Shown here piece after piece: positions 11,011 to 21,617 of a DNA stretch of 64,000 nt (position 1 is its first letter; each line of letters opens with the position of its first letter). The notes below the pieces were generated by a model. That model ran no database searches. It was given only the letters and a program-made list of their open reading frames with translations, and was not told the DNA's origin. Source of the DNA: Hemicordylus capensis (lineage: Eukaryota; Chordata; Lepidosauria; Squamata; Cordylidae); contig NC_069670.1 in NCBI RefSeq assembly GCF_027244095.1, forward strand, positions 14,031,320 through 14,095,319, given 5' to 3'. Made by a program: the position numbers and the translations under genes.

Positions 11011-11654
11011 CGGCACCATCTTTCCTTCCTATATGGCCTGCCCAGCTTTAAGCGCTTGGGGAGGGGCAGGCGTGTGTGACTGTTTCCTAGTGGTTAGTGA
11101 GAGAGAGGATTCTACAACCCTGTCCAGATACAGGTTGTACCGATCCCACAATCGAACTGCACCTTTTAGGACTGTTTTAGCGGCATCCCTCAGGACAACC
11201 GGGGTCCCCTCCTGCAATGCCTGGCGTCTCCCTTCCCCAGGATCCCGTCCCGCCGGCCACACGCTCCGTCCCCCGTACTGCAGGGCTCAGAGACCCGAGC
11301 ACTATAATCAAACCGCATTCCCCCCAGTAATTACACCCTGCAGAGAAGCAAGGGATGGATCAGTCGTTCCATTTCTACCTTCAACTTCAGAAAAGTTTCT
11401 GCTTTCAAAAACTCGTGGAGGAGACTCCCCAGAAACACGTACCTAAAAAGAGAGATTGCACAATATTTTATAACAATGCAGGTGAGCATGGAATGTACAG
11501 ATGCACCTATGCCGGCTGTCTCGTTTTAGCTTCTCCCCCCCAAAAAAACACATTTCAAGCAACACAGGTCGGCACGGGACGCTCCCACTTCTGAGAAACG
11601 GCTACCCTCATAAAAGGACACGAACTGCAGTTGGGTCAAGGGCAGCTTAGATGC

Positions 11655-11785
11655 ACAAGATTGGCCCTCCAGCTGTTCTGGGACTACAACTCCCATCATC
11701 CCCAGCCACCGTGGCCAACAGTCAGGAGTGATGGGAGTTGTAGTCCATCTGGAGGAGACCATAGGCAGTTCTGCCACCCCATCAC
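11655..11785. mobile_element. hAT-like palindromic short element
   Basis: GGACTACAACTCCCATCATC and its complement GTGATGGGAGTTGTAGTCC are about 45 nt apart; family termini are decayed. Confidence 0.6.
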
Positions 11786-12612
11786 AAACTTGAGAAAGGA
11801 GCAGAAAAAGGCACCCCAAACCACCAGGAGATTGGAGCTCCTTGCCTACAAGGTAGGCCATTATAGAAGTTTATTTATGCATGGCACGGAGAACCATAGA
11901 TCCAGGAAAACAGTTCTCCATCTCCCATAGCTCTAGAACTCATCAGTGAGGGTCAGGTGTCACCCAATGCAATAGATCCATTGTAGGATTCAGGACAGGG
12001 GAAAGGGCTCTTCGCACCGTCGGCTTATGGAACTCACCGCCACAAGACGCAGCAACGTCCAGGGCCCATGCATGATTTCTCCGGCTCCGGTACAGACTTT
12101 TAACACTTTTCTCCCCCAAGAAAAGATCGTATCCCTTTGGAAGAACAGCAGAATGTACCCACGTCCTTTCACATCTTTAGGTCCCTGGAAGCTCCTTTTG
12201 TTTCTGGATGCCTGGTTTGTATTGGCAGCCAAACCCCACAGTGTGGCCTGCACTTATATTAATTACCCGCCAGGGGACAAACGCCGTTTAAGGCACCCCT
12301 TTCTGCTCCTGAGATCCAGCGTCAGTTCTTCTAAACACTGCGGGGACCAGCCAGCAAATTCATCGACTGCCATGCCTGGTGGGGCTTGGGAATCCTATCG
12401 GCGGTGCTCCCAATTACGTGGGTGCTCGCACACGCCTTGGAGGGAACACTGGTGCTCAGTCACAGGTCTGTGATGGCCGAGGCCGCCCTGACAGGCTTGG
12501 CGTGTGCCTACTGCACTGAAAGGAGCAGGTGGTTTGTAATGGGGACCAGGGAGTGCATTGCCACCCACAAACGGGGAATTCCCAGTCAGTGTGAGTCATA
12601 AGGTCACGTCAA

Positions 12613-12790
12613 GCTTATGGCAGAGCTTTGCGTAGGGAAGGTCCCAGGTTCCATCCCTGGCAGCATCTCCAGGGAGGACTGGGAAAGACGCCGGCCTGAA
12701 AGGTCGGAGCGCTGCTGCCGGTCAGGGCAGACGATACTGAGCTGGATGGAGCAACGGCCTGACTCAGTAGACGGCAGCTTCCGGTGGAAA
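12613..12790 (+). mobile_element. tRNA-Ala-like SINE
   Basis: TTCCATCCCTGGCAGCATCT, GATACTGAGCTGGATGGA and CCTGACTCAGTAGACGGCAG in order. Confidence 0.6.
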
Positions 12791-13414
12791 ACACAGGCAA
12801 ATGACTTCCCGCTATAAAAACGCACAGCGAACTGGGCCGCAGAGGACCAGCCTAAGTGGATGGGAATTCAGGACGGCACATCATCCCTGGCATCGTGGAG
12901 AGCGGGGACAGAAAATACCTGTGGGGCATACATGTCCAGATGTCTCACACAGACAGGGAAGCCAGAAAAGTGTTCTCTGCTTCTCCAATGACCTGGGGGC
13001 AAGAAATGAGCAAGGCGAGGGGAAACAAGCCAGGTATACTCCCAGTGAATGAGTGGGCCAACTTGGCTTGTTTGGAAGAAGCAACAAGTACTCCCAGTGT
13101 GGGAAGAACCTTGTCTTTCCCAGAGGTTTGGGCAAGCGAGGCTCCAGTGCCCCCTCCCCAGTTTCTCCGCTCTCATTAAAAGCTGAAAGGAAACCTCAAG
13201 CCTTTTTACTGGCAGAGAAGCACGCAGGAACCAGCTTGTGGAACTCACTGCCACAAGCTGCGCCAAGGTCATTTCTCTGTGCAAGTGGCATCCTGTTTAT
13301 TTGTTTATTTCGGCCCAAGGCCAGCATGAAGTGCCTGCGGCTCAATCCCCAATTAAAAGCTCAGGAAGAATTTTGCAAAAGCAACTTCTCAGGGCCCTTT
13401 AATGTGAACATGAA

Positions 13415-13545
13415 TGAACGTAGGAAGCTGCCAGATACTGAGTCAGACCCTTGGTCTAGCTAGCTCAGTATTGTCTTCACAGACTGGCAGCGGCTTCTCC
13501 AAGGAATCTCTCTGAGGAATCTCTGAGGAATCTCTCTCAGCCGTC
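13415..13545 (-). mobile_element. 5S-headed SINE, 3' part
   Basis: Reverse GGAAGCTGCCAGATACTGAG and GACTGGCAGCGGCTTCTCCA; the body then stutters with repeated GGAATCTCT units. Confidence 0.65.
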
Positions 13546-13650
13546 TCTTTTGGAGCTCCTCACAGCAATCTGTCGTGCATTCCACTTCCCTAAATCGTTG
13601 AATGTCATCGGCAAATGTGGCCCTGTCGCCGCTTACCCCAACTTCCAGAC

Positions 13651-13786
13651 CAGTGATTCTCAAACTTGGGTCCTCAGGTGTTATTGGACTTCAACTCCCA
13701 TAATCCCCAACCAAAGGCCACTGAGGCTGGGGATTATGGGAGTTGAAGTCCAATAACACCTGAGGACCCAAGTTTGAGAATCCCTG
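13651..13786. mobile_element. hAT-like MITE with 8-bp target duplication
   Basis: Near-perfect palindrome, ends CAGTGATTCTCAAACTTGGG and its complement, flanked by TTCCAGAC (13643-13650) and TTCTAGAC (13787-13794). Confidence 0.85.
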
Positions 13787-13799
13787 TTCTAGACCACGG

Positions 13800-14153
13800 G
13801 AGACGAGGAGAGCTGGTCTTGTGATAGCAAACATGACTTGCCCCCTTAGCTAAGCAGGGTCTGCCCTGGCTTCATTTTCATTTCATTTCTCCATTTTGTA
13901 TCCCGCTCTTCCTCCAAGGAGCCCAGAGCGGTGTACTACCTACTTACGTTTCTCCTCACAGCAATCCTGTGACGTAGGTTCGGCTGAGAGAGAAGCGGCT
14001 GGCCCAGAGTCACCCAGCAAGTCTCATGGCTGAAGGGGGATTTGAACTCGGGTCTCCCCGGTCCTAGTCCAGCACTCTGACCACTAAACCACGCTGGCTC
14101 TCAGGGAGCGAGAATAGAAGTGTGAGTACTGGAAGATATATTCCCTTGAAGGG

Positions 14154-14155
<2 letters not shown>
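13800..14155 (+). mobile_element. 5S-headed SINE split by a type B SINE
   Basis: Head and 5S-like part at 13800-13872 (TTAGCTAAGCAGGGTCTGCC), reverse type B SINE at about 13875-14104, then AGAAGTGTGAGTACTGGAAG resumes to about 14155. Confidence 0.65.
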
Positions 14156-14185
<30 letters not shown>

Positions 14186-14396
14186 AGTTTTATATCCCGC
14201 TCTTCCTCCAAGGAGCCCAGAGTGGTGTACTACATACTTAGGTTTCTCCTCACAACAACCCTGTGAAGTAGGTTAGGCTGAGAGAGAAGCGACTAGCCCA
14301 GAGCCACCCAGCTAGTTTCATGGCTGAATGGGGATTTGAACTCGGATCTCCCCGGTCCTAGTCCCAGCACTCTAACCACTATACCACGCTGGCTCT
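14156..14396 (-). mobile_element. tRNA-derived SINE type B
   Basis: (ATT)n tail at 14156-14184 then TATATCCCGCTCTTCCTCCA through to CACTATACCACGCTGGCTCT, in reverse. Confidence 0.8.
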
Positions 14397-15095
14397 ATGG
14401 ATAAAAAAAACAAACTTTCGCAGAGCGAAAAGCGAGACCCAGGTTTTTTGCAGGAGGTTGGACACATCATGGACATTCACGAAAATCCAGTTTCCAAAAT
14501 TGTAGGACATGAATTCCGTTACAAAATAGGGTGGCAGGGCAGGTAGGGCTAGGCCTCGCCGCTCAACCTCCTTAAATGCTACCGCACGGGCCAAAGGGAA
14601 GGACGCTGTGTGCCACACTAGACGGAAGATCTGGCTTTCAACTCTCCGAAGGAGATCGAGCGGGGCAGGATAGACAACCGCCAGGTTATGCACCGGGGGG
14701 TATCAGGTAAGTCCGGATGTAAACCGCTTTCTGGTACATGGCAAGGCTCCATTTTTTCCACATGGTGATTTTAAGCATTACTTTTTCTTCCCAATCTGTC
14801 CAATTTCTCCCCCAGGCTTTTTCCTTAATCCCATATTCAATCCCCAAAACGTTAACTGTATCTACCCACTTCAGTTTGGACTCTGGGGCCCCTTCGCTTT
14901 TACATTCAGAGATGGGTAGGCACGAAAGTTGCTGGCGTCCGGGGTCCATTTTAGCAAATACGCTTTTGTTAATTCTGAGCCCGAGATCTTGCCATATTCC
15001 CAGAAGAGGTTTAGTATTACCGGGATTTCATTTTCATTCGATAACAGTAATGTAACATCATCAGCATGAGCTACAAATTTTACCTTAAACTCAGA
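14397..15095 (-). mobile_element. L1/Tx1-like LINE, C-terminal reverse transcriptase fragment
   Basis: The minus strand encodes FVAHADDVTLLLSNENEI (the YADD-box region), then GIEYGIKEKAWGRNWTDWEE and ALPALPPYFVTEFMSYN, in three pieces not all in one frame. The pattern fits the region after the catalytic aspartates in L1/Tx1-clade elements. No 5' part is present. Confidence 0.6.
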
Positions 15096-15215
15096 GAGGG
15101 CTGAGAGAGATTCCTGCCTGCAACCTTGGGAGAAGCCGCTGCCAGCCTGGGTCGACCATCCTGAGCTCGATAGACCAAGGGTCTGACTCAGTATGTGGCA
15201 GCTTCCTCTGTTAAA
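15096..15215 (+). mobile_element. 5S-headed SINE, 3' part
   Basis: GAGAGGGCTGAGAGAGATTC through GTATGTGGCAGCTTCCTC. It may be the far end of the SINE begun at 13800. Confidence 0.7.
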
Positions 15216-15269
15216 GAAGATCACCGGTCCCATTGCCGATCCTTGGTGGGGGGGGGGGGGACGGGACCC

Positions 15270-15670
15270 CAGTCCTTACTTCTCCCCTCCCTTGTAAAAC
15301 CGTCCCATTTGTTCCTACCTCCTGTTCCCAGCAACTTCTCCCCCGTCCAGGTCCGCAGCAGGAGATCGCTTCTTCCCCATCCGCATAATCCAACACTTAA
15401 TGGTGACCCCTCTCCGCAGCCTGGCTTGCTTCCACACGTAACTCGGCTGCCCAGAGAGTCAAGGCAGGGAGGACGTGCGGGCGGTGCTGCTGCCGGTCAA
15501 AGCCCAGCTCCCCTCCAGCATCGGCCCCCCCGATCCCCAAGGAGGCAGCTCCCGCCCCCAGGCGCCCCTTGCCCTGCCCGGCTTCCTCTCTGCTGCAGCC
15601 GGTGCCAAGGCTCGCACGCCTGCCGCAGGACGCCCGCGTCACATGACCCCCCGGTCACATGACCTCCCTC
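15270..15670 (-). promoter_or_regulatory. GBA1: Candidate GBA1 promoter and noncoding first exon, GC-rich, with two CLEAR-type boxes
   Basis: This is the only GC/CpG-rich, repeat-free block between the first GBA1 coding exon and ENTREP3. Two copies of GTCACATGAC stand at 15638-15647 and 15654-15663. This is a variant of the CLEAR element (GTCACGTGAC) bound by TFEB/TFE3/MITF at lysosomal gene promoters. Minus-strand donor-like sites (GAA|GTAAGG near 15278, GAG|GTAGGA near 15316) could end a noncoding exon spliced to the acceptor at 7163, giving an intron of about 8.1 kb. Linking this block to GBA1 is inference from strand, position and the known lysosomal regulation of the gene. Confidence 0.5.
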
Positions 15671-16539
15671 TTTTTTTCCTTCTCTCTCACTGCGGTCCTT
15701 CTCCTACCCAGCAAGAAGCCCGCACCTTGTCGCTCCCTGCGAGGCACCCGCCAAGCTAATCCGCAAGCTTTCGAGTGCAGCAGATCTCTCCTTCCCCCTG
15801 GGCTGTGGAGTTCAGAGAGCTTAATTGGCAGACACAACATGAGGATGCATATTGGTGCAGGATGACCAGAATATCCAGTATGCCCACAAGATTTTACAGT
15901 GTGTATTCATCCCCTTAAAGATACGGGGGTGGATCTCATGGTTACTTTTTTTCAATCTCTTTTCCCGCCCTTTTTAAAGCCAGATCCGTCAGCGCATCCA
16001 TTTTTCAGCCTTCTCCTCTACGGTCATCACCCATGCCACTTTAGAATAGTACCCGAATCGAAGGCGACTCTGGGTTTAAGACTCCCCCCCACCCTTAAAA
16101 AGTAGAGGTTAAATACAGGTTAACTCTGCATTCATTCACCTAAGCTAAATTTCCTCTTTGCAGCTATCTGGTTACTCTCGTAACATATTCTTAGTAGAAA
16201 TATTGCCTTAATCAACTTTCTTATCCCACTGTACCCTTACCCTACGATAAAACCTTGTTTGTTTTTGAACCTCAACCTCTGTCTGTTCATTTTCCCACAA
16301 CCAAAGCTTTGCACAATAATTATTCTGACGTGGATCGGCTCCACCCCAGCTCGCTAATTCCCCACAGAAAGCCCAAACACAATTTTGGGGTGTTCACCAA
16401 TCACCCCGGGGGCAGTTCCATTAGCAGGAGGCAGCAGGGAAAGTAGGACAGAAAAGGCTGCATGGTTTTTTCCATTTCCATCTACCTAGACTGAGTTATA
16501 ATCAACAGTGTCCTTATAATATTCGATATATTTCGAGCA

Positions 16540-17185
16540 TGTCTACTTGCAAAGAAATTGGAGAATATTCAGAAACTGCAGCTAGTGCAAAATGCGACAG
16601 CTAGGGTTTTATCTGGAGCTGCCCGTTGTGTTCACATCACACCCATTCTGAAAGAGTTGCACTGGCTGCCAGTTTGTTTCTGGGTCCAATTCAAGGTGCT
16701 GGTTTTGACCTTTAAAGCCCTTAACGGTTTAGGCCTGGGATACCCGAGGGACCGCCTGCTCCCAAGGGTTGCTGCCCGCTTGGCAGGGTCATCTGCAGGG
16801 GCTCTGCTCCCGGTGCTGACAATGAGGGAGGCTCGGTTGTCATGCACGCAGGACGGGGCCTTCTCTGTGGCTGCCCCAAGACTCTGGAATGCTCTCCCGG
16901 TGCCTATTCGCTCCTCAGTCTCCATCACAGTTTTTAGAAAGCATGTGGAATCTTGGCTTTTTACCTAGGCTTTTATAGGATTGTCTCGACTGCTGCTTCT
17001 TTGTATTTTGTACAGTTCTTATGCTTGTATTTTAAATCTTTTTCGTCAGATTTGTTTTCTATTTTAGCTTAATATTTTAATGGTGTCATGTTTATAGTCC
17101 TGTTTTTAATTTTTGTGTGAACCGCCTTGGGATTGTTTTAATGAAAGGCGGCATACAAATTTAACAAAACAAAATAAATGAATTC
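16540..17185 (+). mobile_element. L2 LINE 3' end with ORF2 C-terminus
   Basis: A 136-codon open stretch (16558-16968) encodes QLVQNATARVLSGA, HITPILKELHWLPV and LWNALPVPIRSSVS, typical of the L2 ORF2 C-terminus. It is followed by AACCGCCTTGGGATTGTTTT and GGCGGCATACAAATTTAAC. Confidence 0.8.
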
Positions 17186-18100
17186 CATTCACCACAAGGT
17201 GCCTGGGAACTTCAAATAAAAGCTTGCATTTGGTTGTCGGAAGGTCCGGGCGTTATTGCCCCTCGAATGGCCGCTTTGTGAATTGCCCCGTGTCCGTTTC
17301 TGTTCCTGCGGAGGGAGCAAGAAGGCTTCAAGTGTGGCGCCCAGCACCAAATGCAAGATCTCAACAAGATGAGGTCTGACTAGTGCAGAATCGAACAGAA
17401 CAAACTCCAGTTCAGCTTGTTCACTGTCACTACTACTGCTCAGCAAATTATGCACACAAAAAAGTGGAAAATCCAGTTTAACTGATTATTCCTAGGCACA
17501 CACTGATGTAGAAACTACGTAGATTCGCCTCCTTCGGGGCCTGAAACCACTCTCTGAAATGCCAGGCAGCATTTTGGGAAGGGCTGGAATCTGGGTACAA
17601 AGCACATTTTCCTACCCAGAGGGGCACTGAAAGGGCAGTGCGGTCGAGACCATGGGCTGTGCTTTGTGTTCGAGGTATCCAGCAGGGCAATTCCACACGG
17701 TTGCTCAGTGCCTAACACAGCAAGCCTCTGGTCCATACTACTACTGCAAACAACAGTAGAATGTTGGAGAGAATAATCGTAGAATGTTGTGACACTCTGA
17801 AAGCTGTCAGATTTGGAGCAGACCACAAGGTCGCCACATGCAGATCAAAAAGGTGTAGCCTCAGAAGGGACACATCCGGACACAGCATTCATCCAAAGAA
17901 TCAGGACTGGTTGAGTTTGGGCTCTCTCTGTCTTAACTCAGATGATTCACAAAGAGACATGCTGGTCCACGATAAAAACAATTCACAAGGCAGAGGTGGG
18001 CAGTACTGAATAAAGTGTCTTCATTATGGAAAATCATGACCCTTTCTGTGTTTGATCATCTTTGAATAACTGTTCATTACCAGTGCTTGCTCCCACCTTA

Positions 18101-18325
18101 CGTGGTGCAGCGGGGAAATGCTTGACTAACAAGCAGAAGGTTGCCGGTTCGAATCCCCGCTGGTACAATATCAGGCAGCAGCGATACAGGGGGATGCGGA
18201 AAGGCATCATCTCATACTGCGCAGGCGGAGGCTATGGTCAACCTCTTCTGTATGCTACCAAAGAAAACCACAGGGCTCTGTATGGTCACCACGAGTCAAC
18301 ACCGACTCGAGGGCACACGTTATTT
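18101..18325 (+). mobile_element. tRNA/Bov-B SINE type C
   Basis: GTGGTGCAGCGGGGAAATGC, GGTTCGAATCCCCGC, a shortened middle, then CAACACCGACTCGAGGGCAC. Confidence 0.8.
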
Positions 18326-18339
18326 TACCAGTGGTTGCT

Positions 18340-18577
18340 AATTATTATTTTTATTTTTATTTTTACATTTATATCCCGCTCTTCCTCCAAGGAGCCCAGA
18401 GAAGTGTACTACATACTTGAGTTTCTCTTTCACAACAACCCTGTGAAGTAGGCGAGGCTGAGAGAGAAGTGACTGGCCCAGAGTCACCCAGCAAGTCTCA
18501 TGGCTGAATGGGGATTTGAACTCGGGTCTCCCCGGTCCTAGCCCAGCACTCTAACCACTACACCACGCTGGCTCTAT
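18340..18577 (-). mobile_element. tRNA-derived SINE type B
   Basis: Reverse, (ATTTTT)n tail then TATATCCCGCTCTTCCTCCA to CACCACGCTGGCTCT. Confidence 0.8.
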
Positions 18578-18814
18578 AATTGGGATGCACCCATCTTGAC
18601 TGGATCCTGTATTCTTTTGCTAAGCTCTTGTATTAATTTGCACCCTTCATTGGAAGGGTGCACCCTTCATTTGGCGATCTGTGACCTTTTAGCATCACTT
18701 CCTTTTTAAAAAGGGTTTTTTTCTCCCCCTTCTTTCTTTCTGTACTCAAAAGCTGGTGCCACCATTAATGCATTTTGTCTTGAAGGTACCACCAAAATAA
18801 CTCTTAGTTGGCTT

Positions 18815-18995
18815 TCAAATCGAACTAGGAAGACTCGGGTTCAAAGATCTGCTCAGCCATGAACCTCACTGGTGGTGGCCCCTGGACCCGTCAGCCCCTC
18901 TCGCCCGCACCTACCCCACAGGGTTGTTGTGAGGATAAAATAGGACCACACATGCTGCCTTGAGCTTCTTGGAGGAATAAAAAGGGCCAGTATAA
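18815..18995 (+). mobile_element. Decayed type B SINE
   Basis: GGGTTCAAAGATCTGCTCAG and CACAGGGTTGTTGTGAGGAT in plus sense. Confidence 0.5.
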
Positions 18996-19305
18996 TGAAC
19001 ACATTGTTATGGGGCCCTGAGAGTCGGGTTCATGGTAGGGCAAAAAGAGCAGGAAGGATCCCTTACGAAGGAGGTCCCTTTCCTCTTGGGACTCCTGCCA
19101 GTTCAGTCTTAAAAAGATAGGGTCTGCCTGGGATAAAGGCTGAAGTTCCAGGCCCTTACTTGGGAGTAATCAGCCCCACTGAACATGGGGTGGGGTGGAA
19201 ATCTTGCTTCCAAGTAAACACACATGGGTTTTGCTGTACAACTTTCAAGGAGACTGGAAAGTGTGTGTGTGAGTGAGTGAGAGAGATTCCTCAATCAAAC
19301 TCCGC

Positions 19306-19517
19306 ATTTTTAATTGAGTTTTAATTGACTCCCAGAGACGTGAGTTTTGGGCGGTATACAAATATGTTAAATAAATACATACATAAAATAAAATAATTTA
19401 AAGGGCAGGGCTCCTTAGCCTTTAAATTATTTTATTTTATGTATGCATTTATTTAACATATTTGTATACCGCCCAAAACTCACGTCTCTGGGAGTCAATT
19501 AAAACTCAATTAAAAAT
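19306..19517. repeat. 99-bp-armed palindrome made of L2 3' ends
   Basis: Arms 19306-19404 and 19419-19517 are reverse complements with one mismatch, loop of 14 nt. Each arm carries CGTGAGTTTTGGGCGGTATA and AATATGTTAAATAAAT, the L2 3' signature. Confidence 0.9.
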
Positions 19518-19717
19518 CATGGCGAGGGCAGCCGGTGACACTTTTCCCAGCATGAAGATGCAACTGTTAATGATGCTAAAGCCCTGCCAAGAAAAGTAAG
19601 TTGGCAACAGAGATGAGCACATGGGGTGCCGATAAGGAATTTAATTGGCTTGGGGAGTTGTTTTTAAACGAAGATTTGAGGCAAACTCAACAGGCTTGGA
19701 GTAGATAGATATATGGC

Positions 19718-19723
19718 TTTATT
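19718..19723 (-). terminator. ENTREP3: Candidate ENTREP3 poly(A) signal AATAAA
   Basis: TTTATT on the plus strand reads AATAAA on the minus strand, about 1.9 kb past the ENTREP3 stop at 21618. It is the nearest clean hexamer found. Between lie a GAA/GGA-rich run (20452-20485) and a short GCC run (20488-20502) that would be in the 3'UTR. An earlier variant signal cannot be ruled out. Confidence 0.45.
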
Positions 19724-20451
19724 TGGTTTTCTCAGGTAAGTATTTGTGCAGTTCAGACGGTCAGTGGTAAGCCTCCCACAGTGCCGAAAGTGTCGCCACC
19801 TTTTTCCCCCTTGCAGGGCTCCTGTGCCTTTAACAGCTCGGCAGCATGTCGGAATCCAGGTGTGTGCAGCTGTGAAAGGACACAGGAGACCGACAGGTGG
19901 AAAGTTGGCAGCCCTATTTCTCAAGGGAGGCGCCCACATACTCCCCCAGATTAAAAAGAAAATAGCCCCTTTACCCTACGACATGCACCCTGTGATCCAA
20001 AAGAGCTGGGCAGTGTGAGCAGGAGGCTGTGAGGTCATATAACAGGCCGCGAGGAAGGAGAGAGGAAAGCGTGGAACCCCAGCGGGCGGTGGGTCAGCTT
20101 CCTGACACCCCAGAAGGTGCATGCAGAGAGAGGCCGACTTTCTCCTCCAGGATGGAGGGTGGCCAGGTCCAAAGGCCTGAAGTGCTGTCATTTCAGCTCG
20201 CTTCTCAGGATCCCTGGGGATAGTATAGCGGATCTCAGGACATGGGGCCAGAATCAAGGGGGCAATTTCCTCCGGCTACTCCCTCCATCCCATGTCCATC
20301 CAGTTCCACTCCCCAAGACGCTAGACTCTTTCTCTGACCCACCGGGGGCAGCCCTAACCTGCCCCCACCAGGCACTCTTGACTCTTTCCCATCCTTTACA
20401 AGACATCACCATGTACGTTCACCCCCTAAAAGGGGATTAAACAAATGCATA

Positions 20452-20503
20452 GAAGAAGAAGAGAAGGAGGAGGAAGGAAGAGAAGCCGCCGCCGCCGCCG
20501 CCT
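20452..20503. repeat. GAA/GGA-rich run and (GCC)n in the ENTREP3 3'UTR
   Basis: Purine-rich run followed by GCCGCCGCCGCCGCC. Confidence 0.8.
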
Positions 20504-21617
20504 ACCAATGGCTAGTTGCCATGATGGCTGGACAGAACCTCCATGCTCAGGGACAGTCTACCTTTGGATACCAGGCGTCGGGGACCGAAAACAGAAGGCG
20601 GCCCATGTTTTCCTGCCTCCACCTGTGGGCTCCCCGAGAAGAACCTGGCTGGCCCCTGGGGGAAACAGGAGGCGGGACCAGATGGGCCTTTCTTCCGATC
20701 CAGCGGGGGCGCTCCTGGGACCTGGTGGCAACCCTGTTGGGCCAAGCGCCCCCACCTCTCTCCCCAAAGGGGTTCCAGAGGTTTCCACCGGCCTCATCCC
20801 AGTCCCCGCAACACTCCTAGCAGCAAGACGCCCGGAGGCAGCAGCCCACCCAAGGCACAGCTCAAGTGAGGTATCTAGAATTGCGGTTGACAGAGATGCA
20901 AAAGGGGAAACGGAGCTCTCAGCAGGGGTGCCACGTGTGTACACGGGGAGTGGGCCGGGGGGGGGGAGTGAGCAGCAGAGAGGCCGTCTCCCCGCTGGGG
21001 ATACACAGCAGCCCCCGCGGCGTCCATAACATGGGGAACGCAAGGGCCTGGGTGACGCCCTCTCCTCTCGGGCCAAGATTCCAAGAAGCCCTTCGCGCGG
21101 CAAGCCAGTTTGCGGAGTGGCCCTCTGTTCAGACGAGCCGGGAGTATCGGCCACAAGAACGGCGAATCGCACGGACAGGGCTGGGCCTCACCAGCACCGT
21201 GTGAGGCTGCAGGCCGCCGGCATCCACAAATGAGTTCCGAGTGGAAGAACAATCAACCCGAGAGTGTGCTGTGGGGGGGGGGGGCACACACAAGGGCCAT
21301 CAGTGTGCACGAAGCACCGGCCGCTATTGCACAGGTGAAGTCACGCCCTGCCGTCCCTTGGCTCGCGAAGGAATCTAGAGCAAGGGAGGAGGGAAAGGAT
21401 CGGATATGCATCAGAGGGAGGGCTCAACGCCAATGCATTCTTCAGGACGGCCAGAGCACAGAACCTGGGGGCTTCAGCAGGGCCCCCCACCCACACACAG
21501 ACACACCCCGCTGTGCTTCTTCCTCCGTCGTCCCAGTCCAGTTCATCCAGGAATCCAGCCCGGGTTTCACGATCCAAGGTCCGAAGCGGCCAAGACAGTT
21601 GCCCGCTGGGAGGGCCA

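Larger units (their letters stand above)
7164..15269. other. Probable GBA1 5' intron, no coding exon seen, repeat-filled
   Basis: No exon of a recognised protein was found on either strand. The interval holds several 5S-headed SINEs, tRNA-type SINEs, L2 tails, an L1/Tx1-like LINE fragment and hAT-like palindromes, listed separately. The stretches 8140-8380, 8720-9590, 11040-11640 and 11790-12610 look unique or too decayed to assign. Confidence 0.6.
15671..19717. other. Intergenic interval between GBA1 promoter and ENTREP3 3' end
   Basis: Contains an L2 3' fragment (16540-17185), two SINEs back to back (18101-18577), a decayed SINE (18815-18995) and a large palindrome (19306-19517). No exon was recognised. 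The 17190-18060 stretch shows nothing I can name. Confidence 0.6.

Noticed and set aside
15195-15662. 155-codon plus-strand open frame over the CLEAR boxes
   Set aside because: P/S/R-rich translation of CpG-rich promoter sequence; no homology recognised.
18128-18166. Candidate tRNA gene (GGTTCGAATCCCCGC box)
   Set aside because: The tRNA-like box belongs to the head of a dispersed SINE; no complete cloverleaf and the Bov-B-like tail follows.
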